Positions 16,232 to 24,545 of a stretch of DNA of 64,000 bases are shown piece after piece (positions within the stretch are counted from its first letter, which is position 1; each line of letters starts with the position of its first letter). Location: the NCBI RefSeq assembly GCF_004362855.1, contig NZ_SNXW01000003.1, positions 186,001 to 250,000 on the forward strand, in the 5' to 3' direction. The notes beneath the pieces were generated by a model that did not search any database, was not told the DNA's origin, and was given only the letters and a program-made list of their open reading frames with translations. A program made the position numbers and the translations under genes. This DNA is from Aquabacterium commune. GTDB taxonomy: Bacteria; Pseudomonadota; Gammaproteobacteria; Burkholderiales; Burkholderiaceae_C.

Positions 16232-17272
16232 ATGTCGTACAGCCTGAGCCCCCGTTCCGTTCGCCGCAGCTTGCTGACCCTGACGGCCGCCGCGGCCGCC
16301 ACCCTGGCCCTGCTGCCTGCGGCCTTCGCGCAGAGCCCCATCGTCATCAAGTTCAGCCACGTGGTGGCCATCGACACGCCCAAGGGCAAGGCCGCCGAGT
16401 TCTTCGCCAAGCGCGCCGGCGAGCTGACCAAGGGCAAGGTCAAGGTCGAGGTCTATCCGAACAGCCAGCTCTACAAAGACAAGGAAGAGATGGAAGCGCT
16501 GCAACTGGGCTCGGTCCAGATGCTGGCGCCCTCGCTGTCGAAGTTCGCGCCCCTGGGCGTGAAGGAATTCGAAGCCTTCGACCTGCCCTTCATCTTCGAC
16601 GACTACAGCGACCTGCACGCCGTCACGCAAGGCCCCGTCGGCGCCAAGATGCTCAAGAAGCTGGAGTCGCGCGGCATCACGGGCCTGGCCTTCTGGGACA
16701 ACGGCTTCAAGGTGATGTCGGCCAACAAGCCGCTCAGGGCCGTCGAGGACTACAAGGGCCTGAAGATGCGCATCCAGTCCTCCAAGGTGCTGGACGCGCA
16801 GATGCGCTCGGTCGGCGCCCTGCCACAGGTGCTGGCCTTCTCCGAGACCTACCAGGCCCTGCAGACCGGCGTGGTGGACGGCACCGAGAACCCGCCGTCC
16901 AACCTCTACACCCAGAAGATGCACGAGGTGCAGAAGAACGTCACCATGACCAACCACGGCTACCTGGGCTACGCGGTGGTGGTGAACAAGAAGTTCTGGG
17001 ACGGCCTGCCCGCCGATGTCCGCACCGCCCTGGGCAAGGCCATGGCCGAAGCCACCGTGGTGGCCAACGACGTGGCCAAGAAGGACAACGAAGAAGCCCT
17101 GGAAAAGGTCCGCACCTGGGGCAAAACCGCGGTTTACAAGCCTTCCCTCGCGGAGCGCTTCCTGCTGAAGAAGGCCATGGTGCCGGTGCACAAGCAAATG
17201 GCCTCGCGCATCGGCCAGGAAACGCTGGACGAGATCTACAAGGTCACGAACTTCGATCCGGCCAAGCTGTGA
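16232..17272 (+). CDS. dctP: TRAP transporter substrate-binding protein DctP
   Basis: A 346-aa periplasmic solute-binding protein for C4-dicarboxylates such as succinate, malate or fumarate. A signal peptide ([19 protein letters not shown]) is cleaved after about AAFA. The mature protein begins [11 protein letters not shown] and keeps DctP-family motifs: [27 protein letters not shown], the binding Arg in LKMRIQSS, and [11 protein letters not shown]. The start is ATG at 16232 with ggaga at 16220-16224. It is the first gene of dctPQM; dctQ follows after 98 bases. Confidence 0.96.
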   Translation: MSYSLSPRSVRRSLLTLTAAAAATLALLPAAFAQSPIVIKFSHVVAIDTPKGKAAEFFAKRAGELTKGKVKVEVYPNSQLYKDKEEMEALQLGSVQMLAPSLSKFAPLGVKEFEAFDLPFIFDDYSDLHAVTQGPVGAKMLKKLESRGITGLAFWDNGFKVMSANKPLRAVEDYKGLKMRIQSSKVLDAQMRSVGALPQVLAFSETYQALQTGVVDGTENPPSNLYTQKMHEVQKNVTMTNHGYLGYAVVVNKKFWDGLPADVRTALGKAMAEATVVANDVAKKDNEEALEKVRTWGKTAVYKPSLAERFLLKKAMVPVHKQMASRIGQETLDEIYKVTNFDPAKL

Positions 17273-17370
17273 TCCAAGGGTGATCCATCGGTGATCACCC
17301 CGCGGGCCTGAGCGAGAACGCTGCCGGGCCCGCCCCCCACACCTTCTCAACCTCATCCAAGGAGAGCGCC

Positions 17371-17976
17371 ATGAAATGGCTCGATCACCTGGAGGAGTGG
17401 ATCATCGCGTCCTTCATGGGCGCCGCCACCCTCATCATTTTCGCGTCGGTCATGCACCGCTACGCAGTGGGCGTGCAGTCGCCCCTGCAGGACTGGCTCA
17501 TCAGCCTGGACTTCGCCTGGGCCCAGGAAGCCACCATCTACCTGTTCGTGTGGATGGCCAAGTTCGGTGCCGCCTATGGCGTGCGCACCGGCATCCACGT
17601 GGGTGTGGACGTGCTCATCAACCAGCTGGCGCCCCACAACCGCAAAAAATTCGTGCTGTTTGGCTTGCTGGCGGGCGCCCTGTTCACCGGCGCGGTCGCC
17701 ACCATGGGTGCGGGCTTCGTCTGGCACAACGGTGCCAACTGGGCTTTCCACAACGCCCTCGGCCTGGACATGACGGACCTGATCGAAGGCCCGACCACGC
17801 CCGACCTGGAGTGGCCGACCTGGATCATCTACTGCGCCATCCCGCTGGGCTCGTCGCTGATGTGCTTGCGCTTCCTCCAAGTGGCGTGGAACTTCATGCG
17901 CACCGGTGAGCTGCCCCATCACGACCACGGTCACGTGGACGGCCTCGACGAAGAACTCGAACAAGCCAAGGCCTGA
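17371..17976 (+). CDS. dctQ: TRAP transporter small permease DctQ
   Basis: A 201-aa inner-membrane protein with four hydrophobic helices, around residues 12-32, 50-70, 92-115 and 147-165. This is the DctQ small-subunit topology. It partners with DctM and the periplasmic DctP for sodium-driven C4-dicarboxylate uptake. A clear aaggagag ribosome-binding site precedes the ATG. The C-terminus is an acidic, histidine-containing tail ([16 protein letters not shown]). dctM starts 11 bases after its stop. Confidence 0.94.
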   Translation: MKWLDHLEEWIIASFMGAATLIIFASVMHRYAVGVQSPLQDWLISLDFAWAQEATIYLFVWMAKFGAAYGVRTGIHVGVDVLINQLAPHNRKKFVLFGLLAGALFTGAVATMGAGFVWHNGANWAFHNALGLDMTDLIEGPTTPDLEWPTWIIYCAIPLGSSLMCLRFLQVAWNFMRTGELPHHDHGHVDGLDEELEQAKA

Positions 17977-17987
17977 AGGAGACATCC

Positions 17988-19268
17988 ATGAGTGGCATCA
18001 TCATTTTCACCCTGCTGCTGGTCCTCATGCTGACCGGCATGCCGATCTCCATCTCGCTGGGCCTGACCGTCCTGACCTTCATCTTCGGGTTCACCAACGT
18101 GCCCGTGGAGTCGGTGGCGCTCAAGCTGTTCACCGGCATCGAGAAGTTCGAGATCATGGCGATCCCGTTCTTCATCCTGGCGGGCAACTTCCTCACCCAC
18201 GGCGGTGTGGCCAAGCGCATGATCAACTTCGCCACCAGCATGGTCGGCCACCATCACGGTGGCCTGGGCCTGGCGGGTGTGTTGGCGTGCGCGCTGTTCG
18301 CCGCGGTGTCGGGCTCCTCGCCCGCCACGGTGGTGGCCATCGGCTCCATCCTGCTGCCGGCGATGGTCAAGGCGGGCTTTCCCAAGCAGTTCGGCGCCGG
18401 CATCATCACGACCTCGGGCGCACTCGGCATCCTGATCCCGCCGTCCATCGTGATGGTGATGTACTCGGTCTCCACCAACACCTCGGTGGGCGCCCTGTTC
18501 ATGGCAGGCGTCGTGCCCGGCGCCATGCTGGCCTTCCTGCTGGGTCTGACCTCCTGGTGGCGCGCACGCAAGTTCGGCTACCCGCGCCTGCCCAAAGCCA
18601 CCTTCGCCGAGCGCATGAAGGCGCTGCGCGAATCGGGCTGGGGCTTGCTGCTGATCGTCATCGTGATGGGCGGCATCTACACCGGCTTCTTCACCCCGAC
18701 CGAAGCCGCGGCCATGGCCGCCGTGTACGCCTTCATCATCGCCGTGTTCGTCTATAAGGACATGAGCCTGAAAGACGTGCCGCGCGTGCTGCTGGCGTCG
18801 GCCAACATGAGCGCGATGCTGCTCTACATCATCACCAACGCGGTGCTGTTCAGCTTCGTGCTGGCCAACGAGAACATCCCGCAGACACTGGCCGACTGGC
18901 TGGTGGGCATGGGCTTGGGTCCGATCGCTTTCCTGCTGGTGGTCAACATCCTGCTGCTGGTGGCCGGCAACTTCATGGAGCCCTCGTCCATCGTGCTGAT
19001 CATGGCGCCCATCCTGTTCCCGGTGGCCATGAAGCTGGGCATTGACCCGGTGCACTTTGGCATCCTGATCGTGGTGAACATGGAGGTGGGGATGTGCCAC
19101 CCGCCGGTCGGCCTGAACCTGTACGTCGCTTCTGGCATCACCAAAATGGGCATCACCGAGCTGACGGTGGCTGTGTGGCCGTGGCTGCTGACCATGCTGG
19201 GCTTCCTGGTGCTGGTCACCTACTACCCGCCGCTGTCGCTGTGGCTGCCCAACCTGTTGATGAAGTGA
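17988..19268 (+). CDS. dctM: TRAP transporter large permease DctM
   Basis: A 426-aa polytopic inner-membrane protein with about twelve hydrophobic segments, the transporting subunit of the dicarboxylate TRAP system. Family motifs are IPFFILAGNFLTHGG, VSGSSPATVVAIGSILLPAM, GALGILIPPSIVMVMYSV, GFFTPTEAAAMAAVYA and MEVGMCHPPVGLNLYV. An aaggagac site precedes the ATG. It is the last gene of the operon; a strong intrinsic terminator follows at 19310-19343. Confidence 0.96.
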   Translation: MSGIIIFTLLLVLMLTGMPISISLGLTVLTFIFGFTNVPVESVALKLFTGIEKFEIMAIPFFILAGNFLTHGGVAKRMINFATSMVGHHHGGLGLAGVLACALFAAVSGSSPATVVAIGSILLPAMVKAGFPKQFGAGIITTSGALGILIPPSIVMVMYSVSTNTSVGALFMAGVVPGAMLAFLLGLTSWWRARKFGYPRLPKATFAERMKALRESGWGLLLIVIVMGGIYTGFFTPTEAAAMAAVYAFIIAVFVYKDMSLKDVPRVLLASANMSAMLLYIITNAVLFSFVLANENIPQTLADWLVGMGLGPIAFLLVVNILLLVAGNFMEPSSIVLIMAPILFPVAMKLGIDPVHFGILIVVNMEVGMCHPPVGLNLYVASGITKMGITELTVAVWPWLLTMLGFLVLVTYYPPLSLWLPNLLMK

Positions 19269-19309
19269 CCCCCTGAACCAGCCGCGCCCCAAAAGGGCTC
19301 GGCCCCGGT

Positions 19310-19343
19310 TGCCGCGCAGATTCACCGTCTGCGCGGCATTTTT
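19310..19343 (+). terminator. Intrinsic terminator of dctPQM
   Basis: tgccgcgcaga (19310-19320) pairs perfectly with tctgcgcggca (19328-19338) around a 7-base loop and runs into tttttc. It lies 42 bases after the dctM stop and directly before the gcv promoter. Confidence 0.9.
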
Positions 19344-19344
19344 C

Positions 19345-19374
19345 TTGGCGGGTGCGGCTTCGCGCTGCTACACT
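19345..19374 (+). promoter_or_regulatory. Promoter of the gcvTHP operon
   Basis: ttggcg (19345-19350) and tacact (19369-19374) are separated by 18 bases, with an extended TGn just before the -10. The predicted start is near 19381, only a few bases before the first glycine aptamer, which is where a riboswitch promoter should sit. Confidence 0.65.
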
Positions 19375-19383
19375 GCCGCCCTG

Positions 19384-19660
19384 TCAGGAGAGCGTTGGCT
19401 CGTGCCGGTTCGGTGCGAAGGTCGGCCGCCGAAGGCGCAGGTCTGGGAGCTGCAGGAGCGATGTCTCAGGCAGCCGACGGGTCCGAACGCTCAGGCAAAA
19501 GGACTGGCAAACACGGTCTGTGATGGGCCGTGATCCTCACTGGAGAGAGTCCGGAGGCGTTGCAAGCAGCGCGAGACGGGCCACCGAAGGGGCAAGCCTC
19601 ATCCGCCGCGTCACACACGCGGCGAGGGGTCAATCTCTCAGGTAAAGCGGACAGCGAGGG
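19384..19660 (+). promoter_or_regulatory. Tandem glycine riboswitch upstream of gcvT
   Basis: Two glycine aptamers lie in series. Aptamer 1 (about 19384-19506) has ggagagcgtt, the core ccgccgaaggcgcag and gaacgctcaggcaaaaggac; agcgtt pairs with aacgct. Aptamer 2 (about 19538-19660) has ctggagagagtcc, the core caccgaaggggcaag and tctctcaggtaaagcggacag. These conserved blocks are diagnostic for the gcvT RNA element. The RNA senses glycine and in this family usually turns on glycine cleavage when glycine is high. Aptamer 1 carries a long extra stem around 19440-19480. About 35 bases separate the aptamers. Confidence 0.95.
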
Positions 19661-19694
19661 CAAGCGGACGTTCATCGGGTGCCGTCGTGGCACG

Positions 19695-19736
19695 AGGTGG
19701 GCGCACCTACACCCTGCCCTCCCGGCCTCTGGCCGG
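19695..19736 (+). promoter_or_regulatory. Probable expression platform of the glycine riboswitch
   Basis: Two small hairpins lie between aptamer 2 and gcvT: aggtg/cacct at 19695-19708 and ccggcc-tct-ggccgg at 19722-19736, the latter ending 8 bases before the ATG. There is no T-run, so control is more likely by ribosome access than by termination. This is inferred from position and structure. Confidence 0.45.
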
Positions 19737-19744
19737 CACTTGCC

Positions 19745-20887
19745 ATGTCCGACACCGCTGCCACTTCTTCGACCCTGCTGACCACCCCGCTGCACGCCCT
19801 GCACATCGAACTCGGCGCCAAGATGGTGCCTTTCGGTGGCTACGACATGCCTGTGCAGTACGCCACGGGCATCCTGGCCGAGCACCGCCACACGCGCAGC
19901 GCGGCCGGCCTGTTCGACGTCTCCCACATGGGCCAGGTGCTGCTGAAAGGCGATGATGCCGCCGCAGCGCTCGAAACCCTGGTGCCCGTGGACATCCTCG
20001 ACCTGGGGCCGTTCAAGCAGCGCTACGCCCTGTTCACCAACGCCCAAGGCGGCATCCTCGATGACCTGATGGTGACGCGCCGCGCCGACGACCTCTTCGT
20101 GGTGGTCAATGCCGCCTGCAAGGCGCAAGACATCACCCACCTGCAGCAGCACATCGGCAACCGCTGCACCGTGCAGCCCTTGCCCGAGCAGGCCCTGCTG
20201 GCCCTGCAAGGCCCGCAGGCCGTGACCGCCCTGGCCCGCCTCAACCCCGAGGTGCAAAAGCTGGTGTTCATGACCGGTGGCCACTTCGCGCTGGACGGCA
20301 TCGACTGCTTCGTGACGCGGTCCGGCTACACCGGCGAAGACGGCTTCGAGATCTCCGTGCCGGGTGCTCAGGCCACGCAACTGGCCCGCGCCCTGCTGGC
20401 CCAGCCGGAAGTGTTGCCCATCGGCCTGGGTGCACGCGACACCCTGCGCCTGGAAGCCGGACTGTGTCTCTACGGCCATGACATCGACACCACGACCACG
20501 CCGGTCGAAGGCGCGCTGACCTGGGCGATCCAGAAGGTGCGACGCGCAGGCGGTGCGCGTGCCGGCGGCTACCCCGGTGCCGAGGTCATCGACGCGCAAC
20601 TGTCGCAGGGCGCGCAGGGCGTCTTGCGCAAGCGCGTCGGCCTGATCAGCACCGAGCGCATGCCGGTGCGCGAAGGCGCGCAGGTGGTGGACGCCGCCGG
20701 CGCCCCCATCGGTCGCGTCACCAGCGGCTCGCTGGGCCCCAGCATCAACCAGCCGGTGGCACTGGCCTACCTGGCCGCGGCCCACACCGCCATCGGCACC
20801 GAGGTGTTCGCCGTGGTGCGCGACAAGCGCGTGGCCATGAGCGTCACCGCCCTGCCCTTCGTGCCCAACGGTTACTTCCGCGGTTGA
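19745..20887 (+). CDS. gcvT: Glycine cleavage system aminomethyltransferase (T-protein)
   Basis: A 380-aa T-protein that transfers the methylene group from the lipoyl arm of GcvH to tetrahydrofolate and releases ammonia. Family motifs: ELGAKMVPFGGYDMPVQY near the N-terminus, GLFDVSHMGQVLLKG, SGYTGEDGFEISVP and GLGARDTLRLEAGLCLYGHD. It ends with the glycine-rich barrel segment RVTSGSLGPSINQPVALAYL. The ATG at 19745 is the first codon that gives a family-like N-terminus; its weak ribosome-binding site fits control by the upstream riboswitch. First gene of gcvTHP. Confidence 0.97.
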   Translation: MSDTAATSSTLLTTPLHALHIELGAKMVPFGGYDMPVQYATGILAEHRHTRSAAGLFDVSHMGQVLLKGDDAAAALETLVPVDILDLGPFKQRYALFTNAQGGILDDLMVTRRADDLFVVVNAACKAQDITHLQQHIGNRCTVQPLPEQALLALQGPQAVTALARLNPEVQKLVFMTGGHFALDGIDCFVTRSGYTGEDGFEISVPGAQATQLARALLAQPEVLPIGLGARDTLRLEAGLCLYGHDIDTTTTPVEGALTWAIQKVRRAGGARAGGYPGAEVIDAQLSQGAQGVLRKRVGLISTERMPVREGAQVVDAAGAPIGRVTSGSLGPSINQPVALAYLAAAHTAIGTEVFAVVRDKRVAMSVTALPFVPNGYFRG

Positions 20888-20967
20888 GTCGCCAGCCAGC
20901 GCCTCAGACACTGCGAGAATCACGCCCGTTCGGCTCACTCGAATCCCAAACTCCCAAGGACGTCACC

Positions 20968-21342
20968 ATGACCCTCAAGTACACGCCCGACCACGAATGG
21001 CTGCTCATCGACGCTGACGGCACCGCCACCGTCGGCATCACCCACCACGCGCAAGACGCCCTGGGCGATGTGGTCTTCGTGGACCTGCCCGCCGTGGGCA
21101 CCACCTTCGCGCCCAAGGACGTGGCCGGCGTGGTCGAGTCCGTCAAGGCCGCCGCCGACGTTTACATGCCCGTCACCGGCGAGATCGTCGAAGTCAACGA
21201 AGCCCTGCGCGACGACCCCGCCCTGGCCAACACCGACCCGACCGGCGCTGGCTGGTTCTTCAAGGTCAAGCTCAGCAACCCCGCCGAGCTCGACGCCCTG
21301 ATGGACAAGACCGCTTACGACGACCTGCTCAAGAACACCTGA
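20968..21342 (+). CDS. gcvH: Glycine cleavage system H protein
   Basis: A 124-aa lipoyl carrier protein of the glycine cleavage complex. The lipoylated lysine is Lys60 in [12 protein letters not shown], within a typical biotinyl-lipoyl fold ([48 protein letters not shown]). The start is ATG at 20968 with aagga at 20955-20959. It lies 80 bases after gcvT. It is an ordinary GcvH and not the GcvH-L type that accompanies SirTM sirtuins. Confidence 0.97.
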   Translation: MTLKYTPDHEWLLIDADGTATVGITHHAQDALGDVVFVDLPAVGTTFAPKDVAGVVESVKAAADVYMPVTGEIVEVNEALRDDPALANTDPTGAGWFFKVKLSNPAELDALMDKTAYDDLLKNT

Positions 21343-21403
21343 GCGCAGACGCGCCACCGTTCACCGGGGCGGCCCTGAGCCCGCCGCCCCCGACCGCCCA
21401 CCG

Positions 21404-24337
21404 ATGCCGAACACCATGACACACGCTGCCCTGACCTCCCTCGCCCCCCTGTCGCAACTGGAAAACGCGACCGAATTCCAGGCCCGCCACCTGGGGCCGT
21501 GGGACGAGGAGCAGGCGCACATGCTGAACGTCATCGGGGCGGCTTCGCGCGAGGCGCTGATGCAGGCCATCGTGCCCGACAGCATCCGCCGCAACGCGCC
21601 GATGGACCTGCCCGCACCGCTCACCGAGGCCCAGGCCCTGGCCGAGCTCAAGGCCATCGCGCAGCAGAACCAGGTGATGCGCAACTGCATCGGCCAGGGC
21701 TATTACGGCACGCTCACGCCCGGCGTCATCTTGCGCAACATCCTGGAGAACCCCGCCTGGTACACGGCTTACACGCCGTACCAGGCCGAGATCTCGCAAG
21801 GCCGCATGGAGGCCCTGCTCAACTTCCAGACGATGGTCACCGACCTGACCGGCATGGCGATTGCCAATGCCTCGATGCTCGACGAGGCCACCGCCGCCGC
21901 CGAAGCCATGACCCTGGCCGCCCGCGTGGGCAAGTCCAAGTCGCTGCGCTTCGTGGTCTGCCACGACGTGTTCCCGCAGACGCTGGAAGTGGTGCAGACC
22001 CGCGCCAAGCCGCTGGGCATCACCGTCGATGTGGTCCACGCCGCGCAACTGGCCGAGCACCTGCAAACCCACGACTGCTTCGCCGCCCTGATGCAGTACC
22101 CCGGCGTCAACGGCCAGGTGCGCGACCTGCAACCGCTGATCGAAGCCCTGCACGCCCAAGGCGCCATGGCCATCGTCGCGGCCGACCTGCTGGCGCTGAC
22201 GCTGCTGAAGTCACCCGGCGAGTTGGGCGCCGACATCGCCTGCGGCACCACCCAGCGCTTCGGCATGCCCATGGGCAACGGCGGCCCGCACGCCGCCTAC
22301 CTGGCCACGCAAGACGCCTTCAAGCGCTCGCTGCCCGGCCGCCTGGTCGGCATCAGCATCGACAGCCACGGCAACCCGGCCTACCGCCTGGCCCTGCAAA
22401 CCCGCGAGCAACACATCCGCCGCGAAAAGGCCACGTCCAACATCTGCACGGCCCAGGTGCTGCCGGCCGTCATCGCCAGCATGTACGCCGTCTATCACGG
22501 CCCCGAGGGCTTGAAGCGCATCGCCCAGCGCGTGGCCGCCTACGCCAGCATCCTCCACGCCGGGCTGAAGCAGTTGGGCCGCCAGACCGTGCACACCACT
22601 TGGTTCGACACCGTGCAAGTGCTGTGCGGTGACACCGCCGGGCGAGATGCCGTGCTGGCCGCCGCCGTGGCCAAGGGCATCAACCTGCGCAGCGCCAGCG
22701 ACGACGCTGTGAGCATCGCCCTGGACGAGACCACCACCCGCGCCGACCTGATCGACCTGCTGGGCGTGTTCGCCAACGGCCAGGCGCTGCCCGACATCGA
22801 CGCCCTGGCCGCCACCGCCACCCTCGGCCTGCCCGAGAACCTGCGCCGCACCAGCGCCTTCCTGACGCACCCGGTCTTCAACAGCCACCACTCCGAAACG
22901 AACATGCTGCGCTACATCCGCGCCCTGTCCGACAAGGACCTGGCCCTGGACCGCACCATGATCCCGCTGGGCTCGTGCACCATGAAGCTCAACGCCACCA
23001 GCGAGATGATCCCCATCACCTGGCCGGAGTTCGCCCACATCCACCCCTTCGCACCGCGCGACCAACTCAAGGGCTACGAACTGCTCGACCAGCAGCTGTG
23101 CGCCTGGCTGTCGCAGGCCACGGGTTACGCCGGCATCAGCCTGCAGCCCAATGCCGGCTCGCAAGGTGAGTACGCCGGCCTGCTGGTCATCAAGGCCTGG
23201 CACGCCTCGCGCGGCGAAGGCCACCGCGACATCTGCCTGATCCCTGAAAGCGCCCACGGCACCAACCCGGCCAGCGCGCAGATGGTCGGCATGAAGGTCG
23301 TGGTCACGAAGTGCGATGCCAGCGGCAACGTGGACCTCGACGACCTGCGCGCCAAGTGCGAGCAGCACAGCGCCAACCTGGCCGCGGTGATGATCACCTA
23401 CCCGTCCACCTACGGCGTGTTCGAAACGCGCGTCACCGAGCTGTGCAAGCTGGTGCACGAACACGGCGGCCGCGTTTATGTCGATGGCGCCAACATGAAC
23501 GCGCTGGTCGGCCTGGCCGCCCCCGGCCAGTTCGGCGGCGACGTCAGCCACCTCAACCTGCACAAGACCTTTTGCATCCCCCACGGCGGTGGCGGCCCCG
23601 GTGTCGGCCCCGTCTGCGTGGTCGATGACCTGGTTCCCTTCCTGCCCGCACACCGCTCGGCTGGCATCGGCACCGAGGCCCAGGTCGGCGCCGTGAGTGC
23701 CGCCCCATTGGGCAACGCGGCCGTGCTGCCCATCAGCTGGATGTACATCCGCATGATGGGCGCCGAAGGCCTGAAGGCCGCCACCGAGGTGGCCATCCTC
23801 AACGCCAACTACGTGGCCGCCCGCCTGGCCGACCACTACGACATCCACTTCAGCGGCGGCAGCGACAAGCTCAAGGGCGGTGGCGTGGCCCACGAGTGCA
23901 TCCTCGACCTGCGTCCGCTCAAGGACAGCAGCGGCGTGAGTGCCGAGGACGTGGCCAAGCGCCTGATCGATTACGGCTTCCACGCGCCCACCCTGAGCTT
24001 CCCCGTGGCCGGCACCCTCATGGTCGAGCCGACCGAGAGCGAATCCCAGGCCGAGCTCGACCGCTTCTGCGACGCCATGATCGCCATCCGCGAAGAGATC
24101 CGCGCCGTGGAGCAAGGCCGCCTGCCCCAGGACGACAACCCGCTGAAGAACGCGCCCCACACTGCCGCCAGCCTGCTGGGCAGCGACTGGGCCCGCGCCT
24201 ACAGCCGCGAGCAGGCCGCCTACCCCGTGGCCAGCCTGAAGCTCAACAAGTACTGGTCGCCCGTGGGCCGCGTGGACAACGTGCACGGCGACCGCAACCT
24301 GTTCTGCAGCTGCCTGCCAGTGGACGCCTGGCGCTGA
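21404..24337 (+). CDS. gcvP: Glycine dehydrogenase (decarboxylating), P-protein
   Basis: A 977-aa homodimeric-type P-protein, full length for the family. It decarboxylates glycine with pyridoxal phosphate and passes the aminomethyl group to GcvH. The PLP lysine is Lys721 in [18 protein letters not shown]. Other signatures are MIGQGYYGT-like [16 protein letters not shown] near the N-terminus, SMTMKLN-like [14 protein letters not shown] at mid-protein and a C-terminal [15 protein letters not shown]. The start is ATG at 21404; an in-frame ATG at 21416 is an alternative. Last gene of the riboswitch-controlled operon. Confidence 0.97.
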   Translation: MPNTMTHAALTSLAPLSQLENATEFQARHLGPWDEEQAHMLNVIGAASREALMQAIVPDSIRRNAPMDLPAPLTEAQALAELKAIAQQNQVMRNCIGQGYYGTLTPGVILRNILENPAWYTAYTPYQAEISQGRMEALLNFQTMVTDLTGMAIANASMLDEATAAAEAMTLAARVGKSKSLRFVVCHDVFPQTLEVVQTRAKPLGITVDVVHAAQLAEHLQTHDCFAALMQYPGVNGQVRDLQPLIEALHAQGAMAIVAADLLALTLLKSPGELGADIACGTTQRFGMPMGNGGPHAAYLATQDAFKRSLPGRLVGISIDSHGNPAYRLALQTREQHIRREKATSNICTAQVLPAVIASMYAVYHGPEGLKRIAQRVAAYASILHAGLKQLGRQTVHTTWFDTVQVLCGDTAGRDAVLAAAVAKGINLRSASDDAVSIALDETTTRADLIDLLGVFANGQALPDIDALAATATLGLPENLRRTSAFLTHPVFNSHHSETNMLRYIRALSDKDLALDRTMIPLGSCTMKLNATSEMIPITWPEFAHIHPFAPRDQLKGYELLDQQLCAWLSQATGYAGISLQPNAGSQGEYAGLLVIKAWHASRGEGHRDICLIPESAHGTNPASAQMVGMKVVVTKCDASGNVDLDDLRAKCEQHSANLAAVMITYPSTYGVFETRVTELCKLVHEHGGRVYVDGANMNALVGLAAPGQFGGDVSHLNLHKTFCIPHGGGGPGVGPVCVVDDLVPFLPAHRSAGIGTEAQVGAVSAAPLGNAAVLPISWMYIRMMGAEGLKAATEVAILNANYVAARLADHYDIHFSGGSDKLKGGGVAHECILDLRPLKDSSGVSAEDVAKRLIDYGFHAPTLSFPVAGTLMVEPTESESQAELDRFCDAMIAIREEIRAVEQGRLPQDDNPLKNAPHTAASLLGSDWARAYSREQAAYPVASLKLNKYWSPVGRVDNVHGDRNLFCSCLPVDAWR

Positions 24338-24545
24338 GCGCTGAACCCTGAGGCCTGAGCCCGAAAATCAACCGCCCAGGGGTGAAATCAGATATCCTCG
24401 GCGGGCACGGGGTTTCGGCCCTGTGATGCAGTCGTCGATCGGGCTCAGTCGTCCGCATGCGCTGCTCGCGCTGGATTGACCGCGAGCCCCCTTTCTTGTC
24501 GAGGGTCTGAGCTGGTGCCCAGGCCCCGTCGCATCGGGAGGCAGC

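Noticed and set aside
14018-17356. Very long open frames on both strands (over 1000 codons) across dctS and dctP
   Set aside because: They are antisense read-through in high-GC DNA. The real proteins occupy only parts of them: DctS ends its similarity near 16033 and DctP starts at 16232.
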